Below are positions 1 through 8,288 of a DNA stretch of 64,000 nucleotides, in pieces. Each line of letters opens with the position of its first letter. Positions within the stretch are counted from its first letter, which is position 1. Below the pieces are notes generated by a model. That model saw only the letters and a list, made by a program, of their open reading frames with translations, searched no databases and was not told where the DNA came from. The position numbers were made by a program, and so were the translations under genes. Source of the stretch: JAKVBH01 sp049800955 (GTDB lineage: Bacteria; Pseudomonadota; Alphaproteobacteria; Rhodobacterales; Rhodobacteraceae); NCBI RefSeq assembly GCF_049800955.1, contig NZ_JBNAGA010000002.1, positions 1,178,001 through 1,242,000 on the forward strand, in the 5' to 3' direction.

Positions 1-1156
1 CCGCAAAGCTCATGCTGTCGGCGTCGCGGATCACTGGCACAACGAGGCCTGTCGGCGTGCCTGCCGCGATGCCCATATGGACGAAATTCTTGTAGACGAT
101 GTCTGTCCCGTCAATCTCGGCATTGACCTCGGGCACTTCCTTCAGCGCGTGGCAGCAGGCCTTGGTGAAGAAGGACATGAAGCCAAGGCGCGTGCCGTGT
201 TTTTTCTCGAAGAGGTCTTTGTATTCCTTGCGCAGCGCCATCGTCTCGGTCATGTCCACCTCGTTGTAGGTGGTGAGCATGGCGGCAGTGTTCTGACTGT
301 CCTTGAGGCGCTTGGCGATGGTTTGGCGCAAGCGCGTCATCTTCACGCGCTCCTCGCGGGAGGCATCCTCAGCCGCAACGGGCGCGCGCGGTGCGGCAGC
401 GGGCGCAGGGCTGGGGGCTGCGCTTGCCGCTGTGACAGCTGCGGCCACGTCAGCCTTCGTGGCGCGACCGTCGCGACCTGTGCCGGTGACCTGATCACGG
501 CTCAGGCCCGCTTCGGCCATGGCTTTTTCAGCGGCCGGGCCATCCTTGATGTCTTGCGTTTTGGCCGCCGGAGCCGGGCTCGCGGCGGGCGCAGGGGCTG
601 CGGATGCGCTTGCAGCGTCACCAATCACGGCAAGTCTTGCAGTGGCTTCAACGGTGGAGCCTTCGGGCGCCAGAATTTCGGTCAGAACACCGGCGGCAGG
701 GGCCGGGACTTCGACGGAAACCTTGTCGGTTTCCAATTCACACAGCATTTCATCCTGCGCGACGCTGTCGCCAACCTTTTTGAACCAGGTCGATACCGTT
801 GCTTCAGAGACGGATTCCCCTAACGTAGGCACCATCACGTCCACCGAGGCGCCGCCCGATGAGGGCGCAGGGGCGCTGGCCGGAGCCTCGACTGGCGACG
901 ACGGCGCCGCAGTGCTTGCGCCCTCCGAGATGCTGGCCAGGAGGGCATCCACGCCCACGGTCTCTCCTTCAGCCGCAACGATTTCAGCCAGTGTTCCGGC
1001 AGCTGGCGAGGGCACTTCGACCGTTACCTTGTCGGTTTCCAGTTCGCACAGCATTTCGTCAACGGCCACGGGATCGCCCGGCTTTTTGAACCATGTGGCC
1101 ACGGTGGCCTCTGTGACGGATTCACCCAGTGTGGGCACGCGTACTTCGGTGGTCAT
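1..1156 (-). CDS. sucB: Dihydrolipoamide succinyltransferase (2-oxoglutarate dehydrogenase E2), partial
   Basis: This is the E2 core of the 2-oxoglutarate dehydrogenase complex, which transfers succinyl groups from lipoyl-lysine to CoA. About 385 residues are visible; the rest of the catalytic domain lies beyond the window start. The N-terminus has two tandem lipoyl domains (about residues 3-77 and 105-180), each with an ELETDKV motif (lysines 43 and 145). They are separated by Ala/Pro-rich linkers and followed by an E3-binding domain (about 215-255) and the start of the catalytic domain. Classical SucB has one lipoyl domain; two is a variant I believe occurs in this family of bacteria. The ATG is 3 bp after the sucA stop, so the two are co-transcribed. 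Confidence 0.95.
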   Translation of the reverse strand, partial: MTTEVRVPTLGESVTEATVATWFKKPGDPVAVDEMLCELETDKVTVEVPSPAAGTLAEIVAAEGETVGVDALLASISEGASTAAPSSPVEAPASAPAPSSGGASVDVMVPTLGESVSEATVSTWFKKVGDSVAQDEMLCELETDKVSVEVPAPAAGVLTEILAPEGSTVEATARLAVIGDAASASAAPAPAASPAPAAKTQDIKDGPAAEKAMAEAGLSRDQVTGTGRDGRATKADVAAAVTAASAAPSPAPAAAPRAPVAAEDASREERVKMTRLRQTIAKRLKDSQNTAAMLTTYNEVDMTETMALRKEYKDLFEKKHGTRLGFMSFFTKACCHALKEVPEVNAEIDGTDIVYKNFVHMGIAAGTPTGLVVPVIRDADSMSFA

Positions 1157-1159
1157 GAC

Positions 1160-4126
1160 TTATTTTCCTTGGATCGTGAGCGCTTCATCAACGAGCGCGG
1201 CTTGTTGTGCCTTGTGCATGGAGGCGAGACCTGTGGCGGGCGATGCGGACGCGGACCGACCGGCATAGACGGGCCGGGTGTGTTTCGCTTTGATGCGGCC
1301 CAGAACCCATTCGAGATTGGGCTCCATAAAGGTCCAGGCGCCTTGGTTCTTGGGTTCTTCCTGACACCAGACCATTTCTGCATTCTTGAACCGCTCCAGT
1401 TCCTTGACCGCGGAGATGGCCGGGAACGGATAGAATTGTTCAAAACGGAGGAGGTAGACATCGTCGATGCCGCGGGCATCCCGCTCTTCCAACAGGTCGA
1501 AATACACCTTGCCGGAGCACATGACGACGCGTTTGATCTTGTCATCCGCAACGAGTTTGGTCTCAGAATGGCCCTTTTGTGCATCATCCCAAAGCACGCG
1601 GTGGAAGGACGACCCTTCCACGAAATCCGCGGCATCGGACACGCAAAGCTTGTGACGCAACAAGGATTTCGGCGTCATCAGGATGAGGGGCTTGCGGAAG
1701 GTCCGGTGGATCTGGCGGCGCAGGATGTGGAAATAATTGGCCGGAGTGGAACAATTGGCGACAATCCAGTTGTCCTGCCCGCACATCTGCAAGAAGCGCT
1801 CCAGACGCGCTGAGCTATGCTCGGGGCCCTGGCCTTCAAAGCCATGGGGCAGAAGGACTGTCAGGCCAGACATGCGCAGCCATTTGCTCTCACCTGATGA
1901 GATGAACTGGTCGAACATGATTTGGGCACCGTTCGCGAAATCGCCAAATTGCGCCTCCCAGAGCGTGAGCGCATTGGGCTCGGCCAGCGAGTAGCCATAT
2001 TCGAACCCAAGGACGGCGTATTCCGACAGCGCTGAGTCGATGACCTCGTACTGCTTCTGGCCGGGACGAATATTGTTGAGCGGGTAGTAGCGTTCTTCCG
2101 TCTCTTGGTTGACGAGACCGGAATGGCGCTGGGAGAAGGTCCCGCGTGTGCAATCTTGCCCCGCGAGTCGCACGGGATAGCCTTCGGTGAGCAAGGAGCC
2201 AAACGCGAGCGCTTCTCCGGTCGCCCAGTCAAAGCCTTCGCCGGTATCAAACATCTTCTTGCGCGCGTCGAGGAGGCGCCCGACGGTTTTGTGCAAAGGA
2301 TAGCCATCCGGCGCCTTGCTCAGCGCTGCGCCGACTTCGGCCAAAGTCTCGGATTTGATCGCCGTCTGTCCGCGCTGGTAGTCTTCTTTGTCCCGGTCCA
2401 GATGGGACCACTTGCCGTCAAGCCAATCAGCTTTGTTGGGCTTGAATTCCTTGCCTGCCTCAAACTCTTCATTGAGATGCGCCTGAAAGGCGGCCTTCAT
2501 ATCTTCAATTTCGCCCTCGGGGATGAGGCCGTCTTTCACAAGGCGTTCGGTGTATAGGCTCAGCGTCGTTTTGTGGCCCTTGATGCGTTTGTACATGACG
2601 GGGTTGGTGAACATGGGCTCATCGCCCTCGTTGTGTCCAAACCGGCGATAGCAGAAGATGTCGATCACGACATCTTTCTGGAACTTCTGGCGGAACTCTG
2701 TTGCCACCTTGGCCGCGTGCACCACGGCCTCGGGGTCATCGCCGTTCACGTGGAAAATCGGCGCTTCCACGACGAGCGCGTTGTCTGTCGGGTAGGGCGA
2801 CGAGCGCGAGAAGTGCGGGGCGGTGGTAAAGCCGATCTGGTTGTTCACCACGATATGCATGGTGCCGCCGGTCTTGTGGCCCTTGAGGCCGGATAGCGCG
2901 AAGCATTCCGCCACGACGCCCTGACCCGCAAAGGCCGCATCACCATGCAACAGAACAGGCATGACGGCTGTGCGCGCGTCATCGCCCAACTGGTCCTGCT
3001 TGGCGCGGACCTTGCCCAGCACCACCGGGTTCACGGCCTCGAGATGCGACGGGTTGGCGGTCAGGCTGAGGTGGACCGAATTGCCGTCAAACTCGCGGTC
3101 AGACGAGGCGCCAAGGTGATATTTCACATCGCCTGAGCCATCCACATCTTCGGGTTTGAAACTGCCGCCCTGAAACTCGTTGAAAATCGCGCGATAGGGT
3201 TTGGCCATCACATTGGCCAGCACCGACAGGCGCCCCCGGTGTGGCATGCCGATGACGATTTCCTTCACGCCGAGATTGCCGCCGCGCTTGATGATCTGTT
3301 CCATCGCAGGGATCAGGCTCTCGCCGCCATCCAGACCAAAGCGCTTGGTGCCCATGTATTTGACATGGAGGAACTTCTCGAAACCTTCGGCTTCGACCAT
3401 CTTGTTGAGGATCGCCTTGCGGCCTTCCCGTGTGAAGTTGATTTCCTTGCCAAACCCTTCGATGCGTTCTTTGAGCCACGCAGATTGTTCGGGATCGGAG
3501 ATGTGCATGTATTGCAATGCGAAGGTGCCGCAATAGGTGCGTTTGACGATGTCAACGATCTGGCGCATCGAAGCGATCTGAAGGCCCAGCACGTTGTCGA
3601 TAAAGATCGGGCGATCCATGTCGGCATCAGTAAAGCCGTATGTCTTGGGATCGAGTTCGGGATGGGGCTCCTGGCTGCGCATGCCAAGGGGGTCGAGGTC
3701 CGCCGCAAGGTGCCCCCGGATCCGGTAGGCACGAATGAGCATGAGGGCGCGGATACTGTCGAGCACCGCGCGTTGCACCTGATCATCGGTCAGTTCGACG
3801 CCTTTTTCGCGGGCTTTCGCAACGATTTTCTTGCCGGCGGCGTTGGCCTCGGCCGGCGGAGCGATGGGCCATTCTCCGGTCAGCGCAGCTGTTAGATCAT
3901 CTTGCGGGGCCGGGGGCCAATCGCCGCGCGCCCAGGATGGACCAGCCGCTTCGCGTTTGACGCTGATCTCATCATCGCCCAGCTGCCGGAAGAATTCCTG
4001 CCAGGCTTGATCGACCGCATTGGGGTCCTGGGCGTAGCGCGCGTACATCTGTTCGAGATACTCCGCGTTGTGCCCCTGCATGAAAGAGGAGGCATGGAAG
4101 AGATCGTTTGGACTTTGGTCGGTCAT
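1160..4126 (-). CDS. sucA: 2-oxoglutarate dehydrogenase E1 component
   Basis: Thiamine-diphosphate-dependent E1 of the 2-oxoglutarate dehydrogenase complex, which decarboxylates 2-oxoglutarate and succinylates the lipoyl domains of E2. The protein has 988 residues, normal for the family. The N-terminus (SSFMQGHNAEYLEQMY) is the usual E1o start that helps bind E2. The thiamine-diphosphate region contains IGMPHRGRLSVLAN and, further on, VVNNQIGFTT. The open frame extends 17 codons further upstream, but ATG 4126 was chosen because GAGAGGGAA lies about 9 bases before it and homologues start here. It sits between sucD and sucB. Confidence 0.97.
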   Translation of the reverse strand: MTDQSPNDLFHASSFMQGHNAEYLEQMYARYAQDPNAVDQAWQEFFRQLGDDEISVKREAAGPSWARGDWPPAPQDDLTAALTGEWPIAPPAEANAAGKKIVAKAREKGVELTDDQVQRAVLDSIRALMLIRAYRIRGHLAADLDPLGMRSQEPHPELDPKTYGFTDADMDRPIFIDNVLGLQIASMRQIVDIVKRTYCGTFALQYMHISDPEQSAWLKERIEGFGKEINFTREGRKAILNKMVEAEGFEKFLHVKYMGTKRFGLDGGESLIPAMEQIIKRGGNLGVKEIVIGMPHRGRLSVLANVMAKPYRAIFNEFQGGSFKPEDVDGSGDVKYHLGASSDREFDGNSVHLSLTANPSHLEAVNPVVLGKVRAKQDQLGDDARTAVMPVLLHGDAAFAGQGVVAECFALSGLKGHKTGGTMHIVVNNQIGFTTAPHFSRSSPYPTDNALVVEAPIFHVNGDDPEAVVHAAKVATEFRQKFQKDVVIDIFCYRRFGHNEGDEPMFTNPVMYKRIKGHKTTLSLYTERLVKDGLIPEGEIEDMKAAFQAHLNEEFEAGKEFKPNKADWLDGKWSHLDRDKEDYQRGQTAIKSETLAEVGAALSKAPDGYPLHKTVGRLLDARKKMFDTGEGFDWATGEALAFGSLLTEGYPVRLAGQDCTRGTFSQRHSGLVNQETEERYYPLNNIRPGQKQYEVIDSALSEYAVLGFEYGYSLAEPNALTLWEAQFGDFANGAQIMFDQFISSGESKWLRMSGLTVLLPHGFEGQGPEHSSARLERFLQMCGQDNWIVANCSTPANYFHILRRQIHRTFRKPLILMTPKSLLRHKLCVSDAADFVEGSSFHRVLWDDAQKGHSETKLVADDKIKRVVMCSGKVYFDLLEERDARGIDDVYLLRFEQFYPFPAISAVKELERFKNAEMVWCQEEPKNQGAWTFMEPNLEWVLGRIKAKHTRPVYAGRSASASPATGLASMHKAQQAALVDEALTIQGK

Positions 4127-4204
4127 TTTTTGTGTTCCCTCTCGACCCAAGATGAAAGCGGCAGGAAAACGGATCACGAGATCTGTCGTCGTGCAGCTTT
4201 GGCA

Positions 4205-4233
4205 GCGCGCGGGCCCAATGCAGGCCCACGCGC
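4205..4233 (-). other. Intercistronic hairpin between sucD and sucA
   Basis: An inverted repeat (GCGCG-T-GGGCC on the coding strand, loop of about 6 bases, then GGCCCGCGC) starts about 10 bases after the sucD stop. There is no T-run, so it is more likely an mRNA stabiliser or partial attenuator than a full terminator. The remaining sucD-sucA gap contains the sucA ribosome-binding site. Confidence 0.5.
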
Positions 4234-4242
4234 CATGTTGAT

Positions 4243-5124
4243 TTAACCAATGGCTTCCAGCACGGCCTCGCCAAGGCTGGCGGGGCTCTCGGCGACAACG
4301 ATCCCGGCGGCTTTCATCGCCTCGATCTTGTCTTCGGCGCCACCTTTGCCGCCTGCAACAATCGCACCGGCATGGCCCATGCGGCGGCCGGGAGGCGCGG
4401 TGCGGCCCGCGATGAACCCAGCCGTTGGCTTCCAGCGGCCCTTTTTCTTCTCATCGGCGAGGAACTGCGCTGCGTCTTCTTCGGCAGAGCCTCCGATCTC
4501 GCCGATCATGATGATGCTTTCGGTCTCATCATCGGCGAGGAACCATTCCAGCACATCGATATGCTCGGTCCCTTTAATAGGGTCGCCGCCGATGCCCACA
4601 CAGGTGGATTGGCCGAGGCCAACATCGGTGGTTTGCTTGACGGCCTCGTAGGTCAGCGTGCCTGAGCGCGAGACGACACCCACCGATCCGCGGCGGTGGA
4701 TATGGCCGGGCATGATGCCGATCTTGCAGGCATCCGGCGTGATGACACCGGGGCAGTTGGGGCCGATGAGCCGCGAGGAGGAATTCTCCAGCGCGCGTTG
4801 CACACGCATCATATCGAGCACCGGGATGCCTTCGGTAATGCAGACGATCACTTCCATCTCGGCATCAATCGCCTCGAGGATGGAGTCTGCGGCGAAGGGC
4901 GGGGGCACGTAGATCACGGAGGCATTGGCCTCAGTCACATGCTTGGCCTCATGCACACTGTCAAAGACTGGCAGGTCGAGATGCGTCTGCCCACCTTTGC
5001 CGGGTGTCACGCCGCCGACCATCTTGGTGCCATAGGCGATGGCCTGTTCAGTGTGAAATGTGCCCTGCGAGCCGGTTAGGCCCTGACAGATCACTTTGGT
5101 GTTTTCGTCGATGAGGACTGCCAT
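4243..5124 (-). CDS. sucD: Succinyl-CoA synthetase alpha subunit
   Basis: The alpha subunit of succinate-CoA ligase, which makes ATP or GTP from succinyl-CoA. At 293 residues it has the normal length. The CoA-binding Rossmann region is N-terminal (VICQGLTGSQGTFHTEQAI). The phosphohistidine is in the GHAGAIVAGGKGGAE motif near residue 250. It is separated from its partner sucC by a 175-residue secreted protein gene, which is unusual for this otherwise invariant pair. It is read in the sucC-to-sucB operon. Confidence 0.97.
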   Translation of the reverse strand: MAVLIDENTKVICQGLTGSQGTFHTEQAIAYGTKMVGGVTPGKGGQTHLDLPVFDSVHEAKHVTEANASVIYVPPPFAADSILEAIDAEMEVIVCITEGIPVLDMMRVQRALENSSSRLIGPNCPGVITPDACKIGIMPGHIHRRGSVGVVSRSGTLTYEAVKQTTDVGLGQSTCVGIGGDPIKGTEHIDVLEWFLADDETESIIMIGEIGGSAEEDAAQFLADEKKKGRWKPTAGFIAGRTAPPGRRMGHAGAIVAGGKGGAEDKIEAMKAAGIVVAESPASLGEAVLEAIG

Positions 5125-5219
5125 GTTCGTGGCTCCTATTTTGCTTTATTCGCCATGGCGCTCGCGTTGTGAAACGCTGTTCGTCGCCAAGTCCATATGT
5201 GTGAAATTCGTGCGATCAA

Positions 5220-5747
5220 TCACGGCAGCTTCCCAATCACCATGACGGTTTCCTTGTTGGAGGCTGACATGAAGTAAATCTCGTAGCTTTTCCCGCTGCG
5301 CGTGAAACGTCCGTCGGTGATGGTTTGCCTGTAGCCAAAATTCACGTTGCTGCGCCCCGTCCGAACAAAACCAGCGTTGGCGATGATTTGTTCGTAGGCC
5401 GCTTTGTGAGCCTTTTTGGTGGAGCGCCCGTTTGCGCCGACGACGCACATAGACGTAAACGGCCTGCGGCTGTTGAGTTGCGCATAGGCGACTACGCCCA
5501 CGGCTCCGACAACCTCATTTCGGCTGGACCACTTGTCATTAAACAGGTTTACAACCCGCGCGCCGGCATCGGTCAGGCGTTGCGAGGCGCGATCCCGGGT
5601 TGTTGCCCAGTTGTTATGATCAAGCCGGTCGATCTCGCTGAAACAGACGGATGCAAAAGCATTTACGCCCTTTTGCAAGTCCGCTGCGGCGGTTTGCGCC
5701 GCAACAAAACAGGCAAATGCGCCAACCAGACGGGAAAGCATCCGCAT
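5220..5747 (-). CDS. Hypothetical secreted protein inside the suc operon
   Basis: A 175-residue protein with a clear signal peptide (MRMLSRLVGAFACFVAAQTAAA, cleavage near residue 22). The mature part has two or three cysteines, no transmembrane segment and no catalytic motif I recognise. It has an NFGYRQTITDGRFTRSGKSYEIYF stretch with a beta-strand-like pattern. Its ATG is 4 bp after the sucC stop, so it is surely co-transcribed with sucC and sucD. An exported protein among cytosolic TCA enzymes is odd. I do not know its function. Confidence 0.8.
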   Translation of the reverse strand: MRMLSRLVGAFACFVAAQTAAADLQKGVNAFASVCFSEIDRLDHNNWATTRDRASQRLTDAGARVVNLFNDKWSSRNEVVGAVGVVAYAQLNSRRPFTSMCVVGANGRSTKKAHKAAYEQIIANAGFVRTGRSNVNFGYRQTITDGRFTRSGKSYEIYFMSASNKETVMVIGKLP

Positions 5748-5751
5748 CGAT

Positions 5752-6945
5752 CTACCCTTTGACAGCTTTCACGATCTTCTGCGCGCCGTCCTTGAGGTCG
5801 TCCGCAGCGATCACGTCGAGGCCAGAGGTGTTGATGATCTCCTTGCCTTGCTCCACGTTTGTCCCTTCGAGACGCACAACGAGTGGTACTTGCAGACCAA
5901 CCTCCTTGACGGCCGCCACAACGCCCTCGGCAATCACATCACATCGCATGATGCCGCCGAAGATGTTGACGAGGATGCCTTTGACTTGCGGATCAGAGGT
6001 GATGATCTTGAAAGCTTCAGTCACCTTCTCCTTCGTCGCGCCGCCGCCCACATCAAGGAAGTTGGCAGGCTCCGCGCCGTAGAGTTTGATGATGTCCATT
6101 GTGGCCATCGCCAGACCCGCGCCGTTGACCATGCAGCCAATCTCGCCGTCAAGCGCGATGTAGTTGAGGTCGTATTTGGAGGCTTCCAGTTCCTTGGGAT
6201 CTTCCTCGGTCGTGTCGCGCAGCTCGGAGATGTCCGAGTGGCGATAGACAGCGTTGCCGTCAAAGCCGACTTTCGCATCGAGCACCTTGAGCGAGCCGGT
6301 GTCGGTCACGATCAGGGGGTTGATTTCGAGCATCTCCATGTCCTTCTCGACGAAGGCTTTATAGAGAATGCCCATCAGCGCCACGCATTCCTTGACTTGC
6401 TTGCCTTTCAGGCCCAGCGAGAAGGCGACACGGCGGCCATGGAAGGCTTGATATCCTGTTGCCGGATCCACGGAGAAGGACAGGATTTTCTCAGGCGTTG
6501 CTGCGGCCACCTCTTCGATATCCATGCCGCCTTCAGTGGAGCAGACAAAGGAGATGCGCGAGGTCTGACGATCCACGAGCAGAGCGAGGTACATCTCTGT
6601 CTCAATGCCCGATCCATCTTCGATATAGATGCGGTTGACCTGTTTCCCCGCAGGGCCGGTCTGGTGCGTGACCAATGTGCGGCCCAGCATCTTCTTGGCT
6701 TCTTCTGCGGCTTCTTCGACAGATTTGGCGAGGCGTACGCCGCCTTTGTCGCCGGCATCCGCCTCTTTGAAAGAGCCTTTGCCACGCCCGCCTGCATGGA
6801 TCTGCGCTTTGACGACCCAGAGCGGTCCGTCCAGTGCGCCTGCTGCGGTTTTGGCGTCCTCAGCTTTGAGAACGACACGACCATCACTCACCGGCGCGCC
6901 ATAGGAGCGCAGGAGTGCCTTGGCCTGATATTCATGGATATTCAT
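5752..6945 (-). CDS. sucC: Succinyl-CoA synthetase beta subunit
   Basis: ADP/GDP-forming succinate-CoA ligase beta subunit with 397 residues, the standard length. It starts MNIHEYQAKALLRSYGAPVS, the typical ATP-grasp opening, and has the IHAGGRGKGSF loop and LEINPL and NIFGGI motifs. The frame stays open to 6990, but the ATG at 6945 matches the family start. It is the first gene of sucC-orf-sucD-sucA-sucB. Two TGTGATCACA palindromes lie 111 bases upstream. Confidence 0.97.
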   Translation of the reverse strand: MNIHEYQAKALLRSYGAPVSDGRVVLKAEDAKTAAGALDGPLWVVKAQIHAGGRGKGSFKEADAGDKGGVRLAKSVEEAAEEAKKMLGRTLVTHQTGPAGKQVNRIYIEDGSGIETEMYLALLVDRQTSRISFVCSTEGGMDIEEVAAATPEKILSFSVDPATGYQAFHGRRVAFSLGLKGKQVKECVALMGILYKAFVEKDMEMLEINPLIVTDTGSLKVLDAKVGFDGNAVYRHSDISELRDTTEEDPKELEASKYDLNYIALDGEIGCMVNGAGLAMATMDIIKLYGAEPANFLDVGGGATKEKVTEAFKIITSDPQVKGILVNIFGGIMRCDVIAEGVVAAVKEVGLQVPLVVRLEGTNVEQGKEIINTSGLDVIAADDLKDGAQKIVKAVKG

Positions 6946-7056
6946 CGACCTGTCCCATTTATGGATTGCGATTGGCAACGTCCGTGACACATGAACATCA
7001 TGTTTCTAAACGCCAGATTGACGCAGTGGGGGTATTTCGCAGTATTTTTCAACATT

Positions 7057-7087
7057 TGTGATCACAGTGAGAAATCGTGTGATCACA
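7057..7087 (-). promoter_or_regulatory. Paired palindromic operators upstream of sucC
   Basis: Two perfect copies of TGTGATCACA (7057-7066 and 7078-7087) are set exactly 21 bp apart, two helical turns, so that two dimers would bind the same DNA face. The same pair with the same spacing precedes sdhC. Read toward sucC, the promoter-proximal copy is followed by AAATGTTGAAAAATAC, which aligns with a similar A-rich stretch at sdhC and may hold the -10 element. The regulator is unknown. Confidence 0.75.
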
Positions 7088-7205
7088 AAATTTGTTTCCG
7101 CGCCGAAATCCCGCGTTGGAGTGATTCGTTCTGATGCAATTGGGAGAGGTTGTTGATCGGCTCCGCCCTTGTGCGCATTGTGTGCCCAAGGAAAGGAGCG
7201 GTCGG

Positions 7206-8237
7206 ATGCGTCAGTCTTATGGTCTCGTGATGACCGTCATGGAGCCGCGGGCGCTTCTCTTGACCAACCTTGCTTGGCATCTGGGAACCGGCGCGTCAGA
7301 GATCCATGTCTATTTTGATGCACCGGATGATCCCGTCATTCCTGAAGTCGCCGCGCTTGAGCGGGTGCATGTTGTTGTCTGTGACGATGCGCATTGGCGG
7401 AAGACAGCGCCCATCCGGCGCAAACCTCCAACGATCCGGCGGCGGCAAGCGCTTAATGCAAACCACGCGCTGTCGCGCTGCACGTGCGATTGGCTCATAC
7501 ATCTGGATGCTGACGAGTTCCTGTTTCAGAGCCGCCCTCTGGAGATTGAGCTTGCGCATGTGGCGGAGCTGGATTGTGAAATTGTGTTTCCGGTGTTTGA
7601 GCGCATGTTGTTGCGGGACAGGCCCCAAACCAGCTTTTTTGATGGCAACTTCCGAAGCTCCACGAAGGGTTTGAACCGCCGTAATGATGGCATCAACGCC
7701 GACAAGGTTATTTTTGGCGATCACTATCCGCTGCTCGTTCATGGCATGTTGGGCCATTCCGCCGGCAAATGCGGCGTCCCTCGCAACAGCGATTTCGAGA
7801 TTGGCATTCATTGGGCTTACAGAGGCCCTGAGCGGATCCGGGCCGCGCGCTATGCATCAACTTCGACACAGCTGCTGCATTTCGATGGGCTCACACGCCT
7901 GCACTGGTTGTCCAAGCTCTTGCGCTATGCCGATTATGACCCGGCAGTGCTGAACGTCGCGCCGCACAGGCGCGCGCAAATCGAGGTCTTGCTGGATGTC
8001 AAAGACGATGCCTCAGGCATCCTGGAGTTTCACCGCGAGGTGCAAGCGCCAGATGTTGCGCTGCAAGATCGCTTGCGTGCCTTTGGATTGTTGCATGACA
8101 TAGCGTTTGATCCGAGCCCTGTGATTGCAGATGTCTTGGGAGAATTGCCGGATCTGGCTCCCCGCCCGTTTGATGAAACGCTCTTGGCGCAATACCCCGA
8201 AAGGCTTGCGATCCTGCGCAATCATCTGTCGGAATGA
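7206..8237 (+). CDS. Glycosyltransferase family 2-like protein
   Basis: A 343-residue putative glycosyltransferase. The N-terminal half has a GT-A nucleotide-sugar fold with a DxD-type metal motif in LIHLDADEFL (about residues 98-107), fitting the Glyco_tranf_2_4 group common in roseobacters. The sugar donor and acceptor cannot be told. ATG 7206 was chosen over an upstream ATG at 7134 because GGAAAGGAG precedes it at good spacing. It is transcribed away from sucC and shares the regulatory gap with it. A strong terminator follows directly. Confidence 0.8.
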   Translation: MRQSYGLVMTVMEPRALLLTNLAWHLGTGASEIHVYFDAPDDPVIPEVAALERVHVVVCDDAHWRKTAPIRRKPPTIRRRQALNANHALSRCTCDWLIHLDADEFLFQSRPLEIELAHVAELDCEIVFPVFERMLLRDRPQTSFFDGNFRSSTKGLNRRNDGINADKVIFGDHYPLLVHGMLGHSAGKCGVPRNSDFEIGIHWAYRGPERIRAARYASTSTQLLHFDGLTRLHWLSKLLRYADYDPAVLNVAPHRRAQIEVLLDVKDDASGILEFHREVQAPDVALQDRLRAFGLLHDIAFDPSPVIADVLGELPDLAPRPFDETLLAQYPERLAILRNHLSE

Positions 8238-8238
8238 A

Positions 8239-8267
8239 AAAAGCCCCGCAGTGATTGCGGGGCTTTT
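8239..8267. terminator. Bidirectional rho-independent terminator
   Basis: A perfect 12-bp inverted repeat (AAAAGCCCCGCA, loop GTGAT, TGCGGGGCTTTT) lies between the convergent glycosyltransferase and mdh genes. It has a run of T in both directions, so it can end both transcripts. Confidence 0.93.
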
Positions 8268-8288
8268 GGCATTTGGTGATAGAGGCGT

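Noticed and set aside
4127..4177. A 17-residue upstream extension of sucA
   Set aside because: A ribosome-binding site precedes the ATG at 4126, and the extension is unlike the family.
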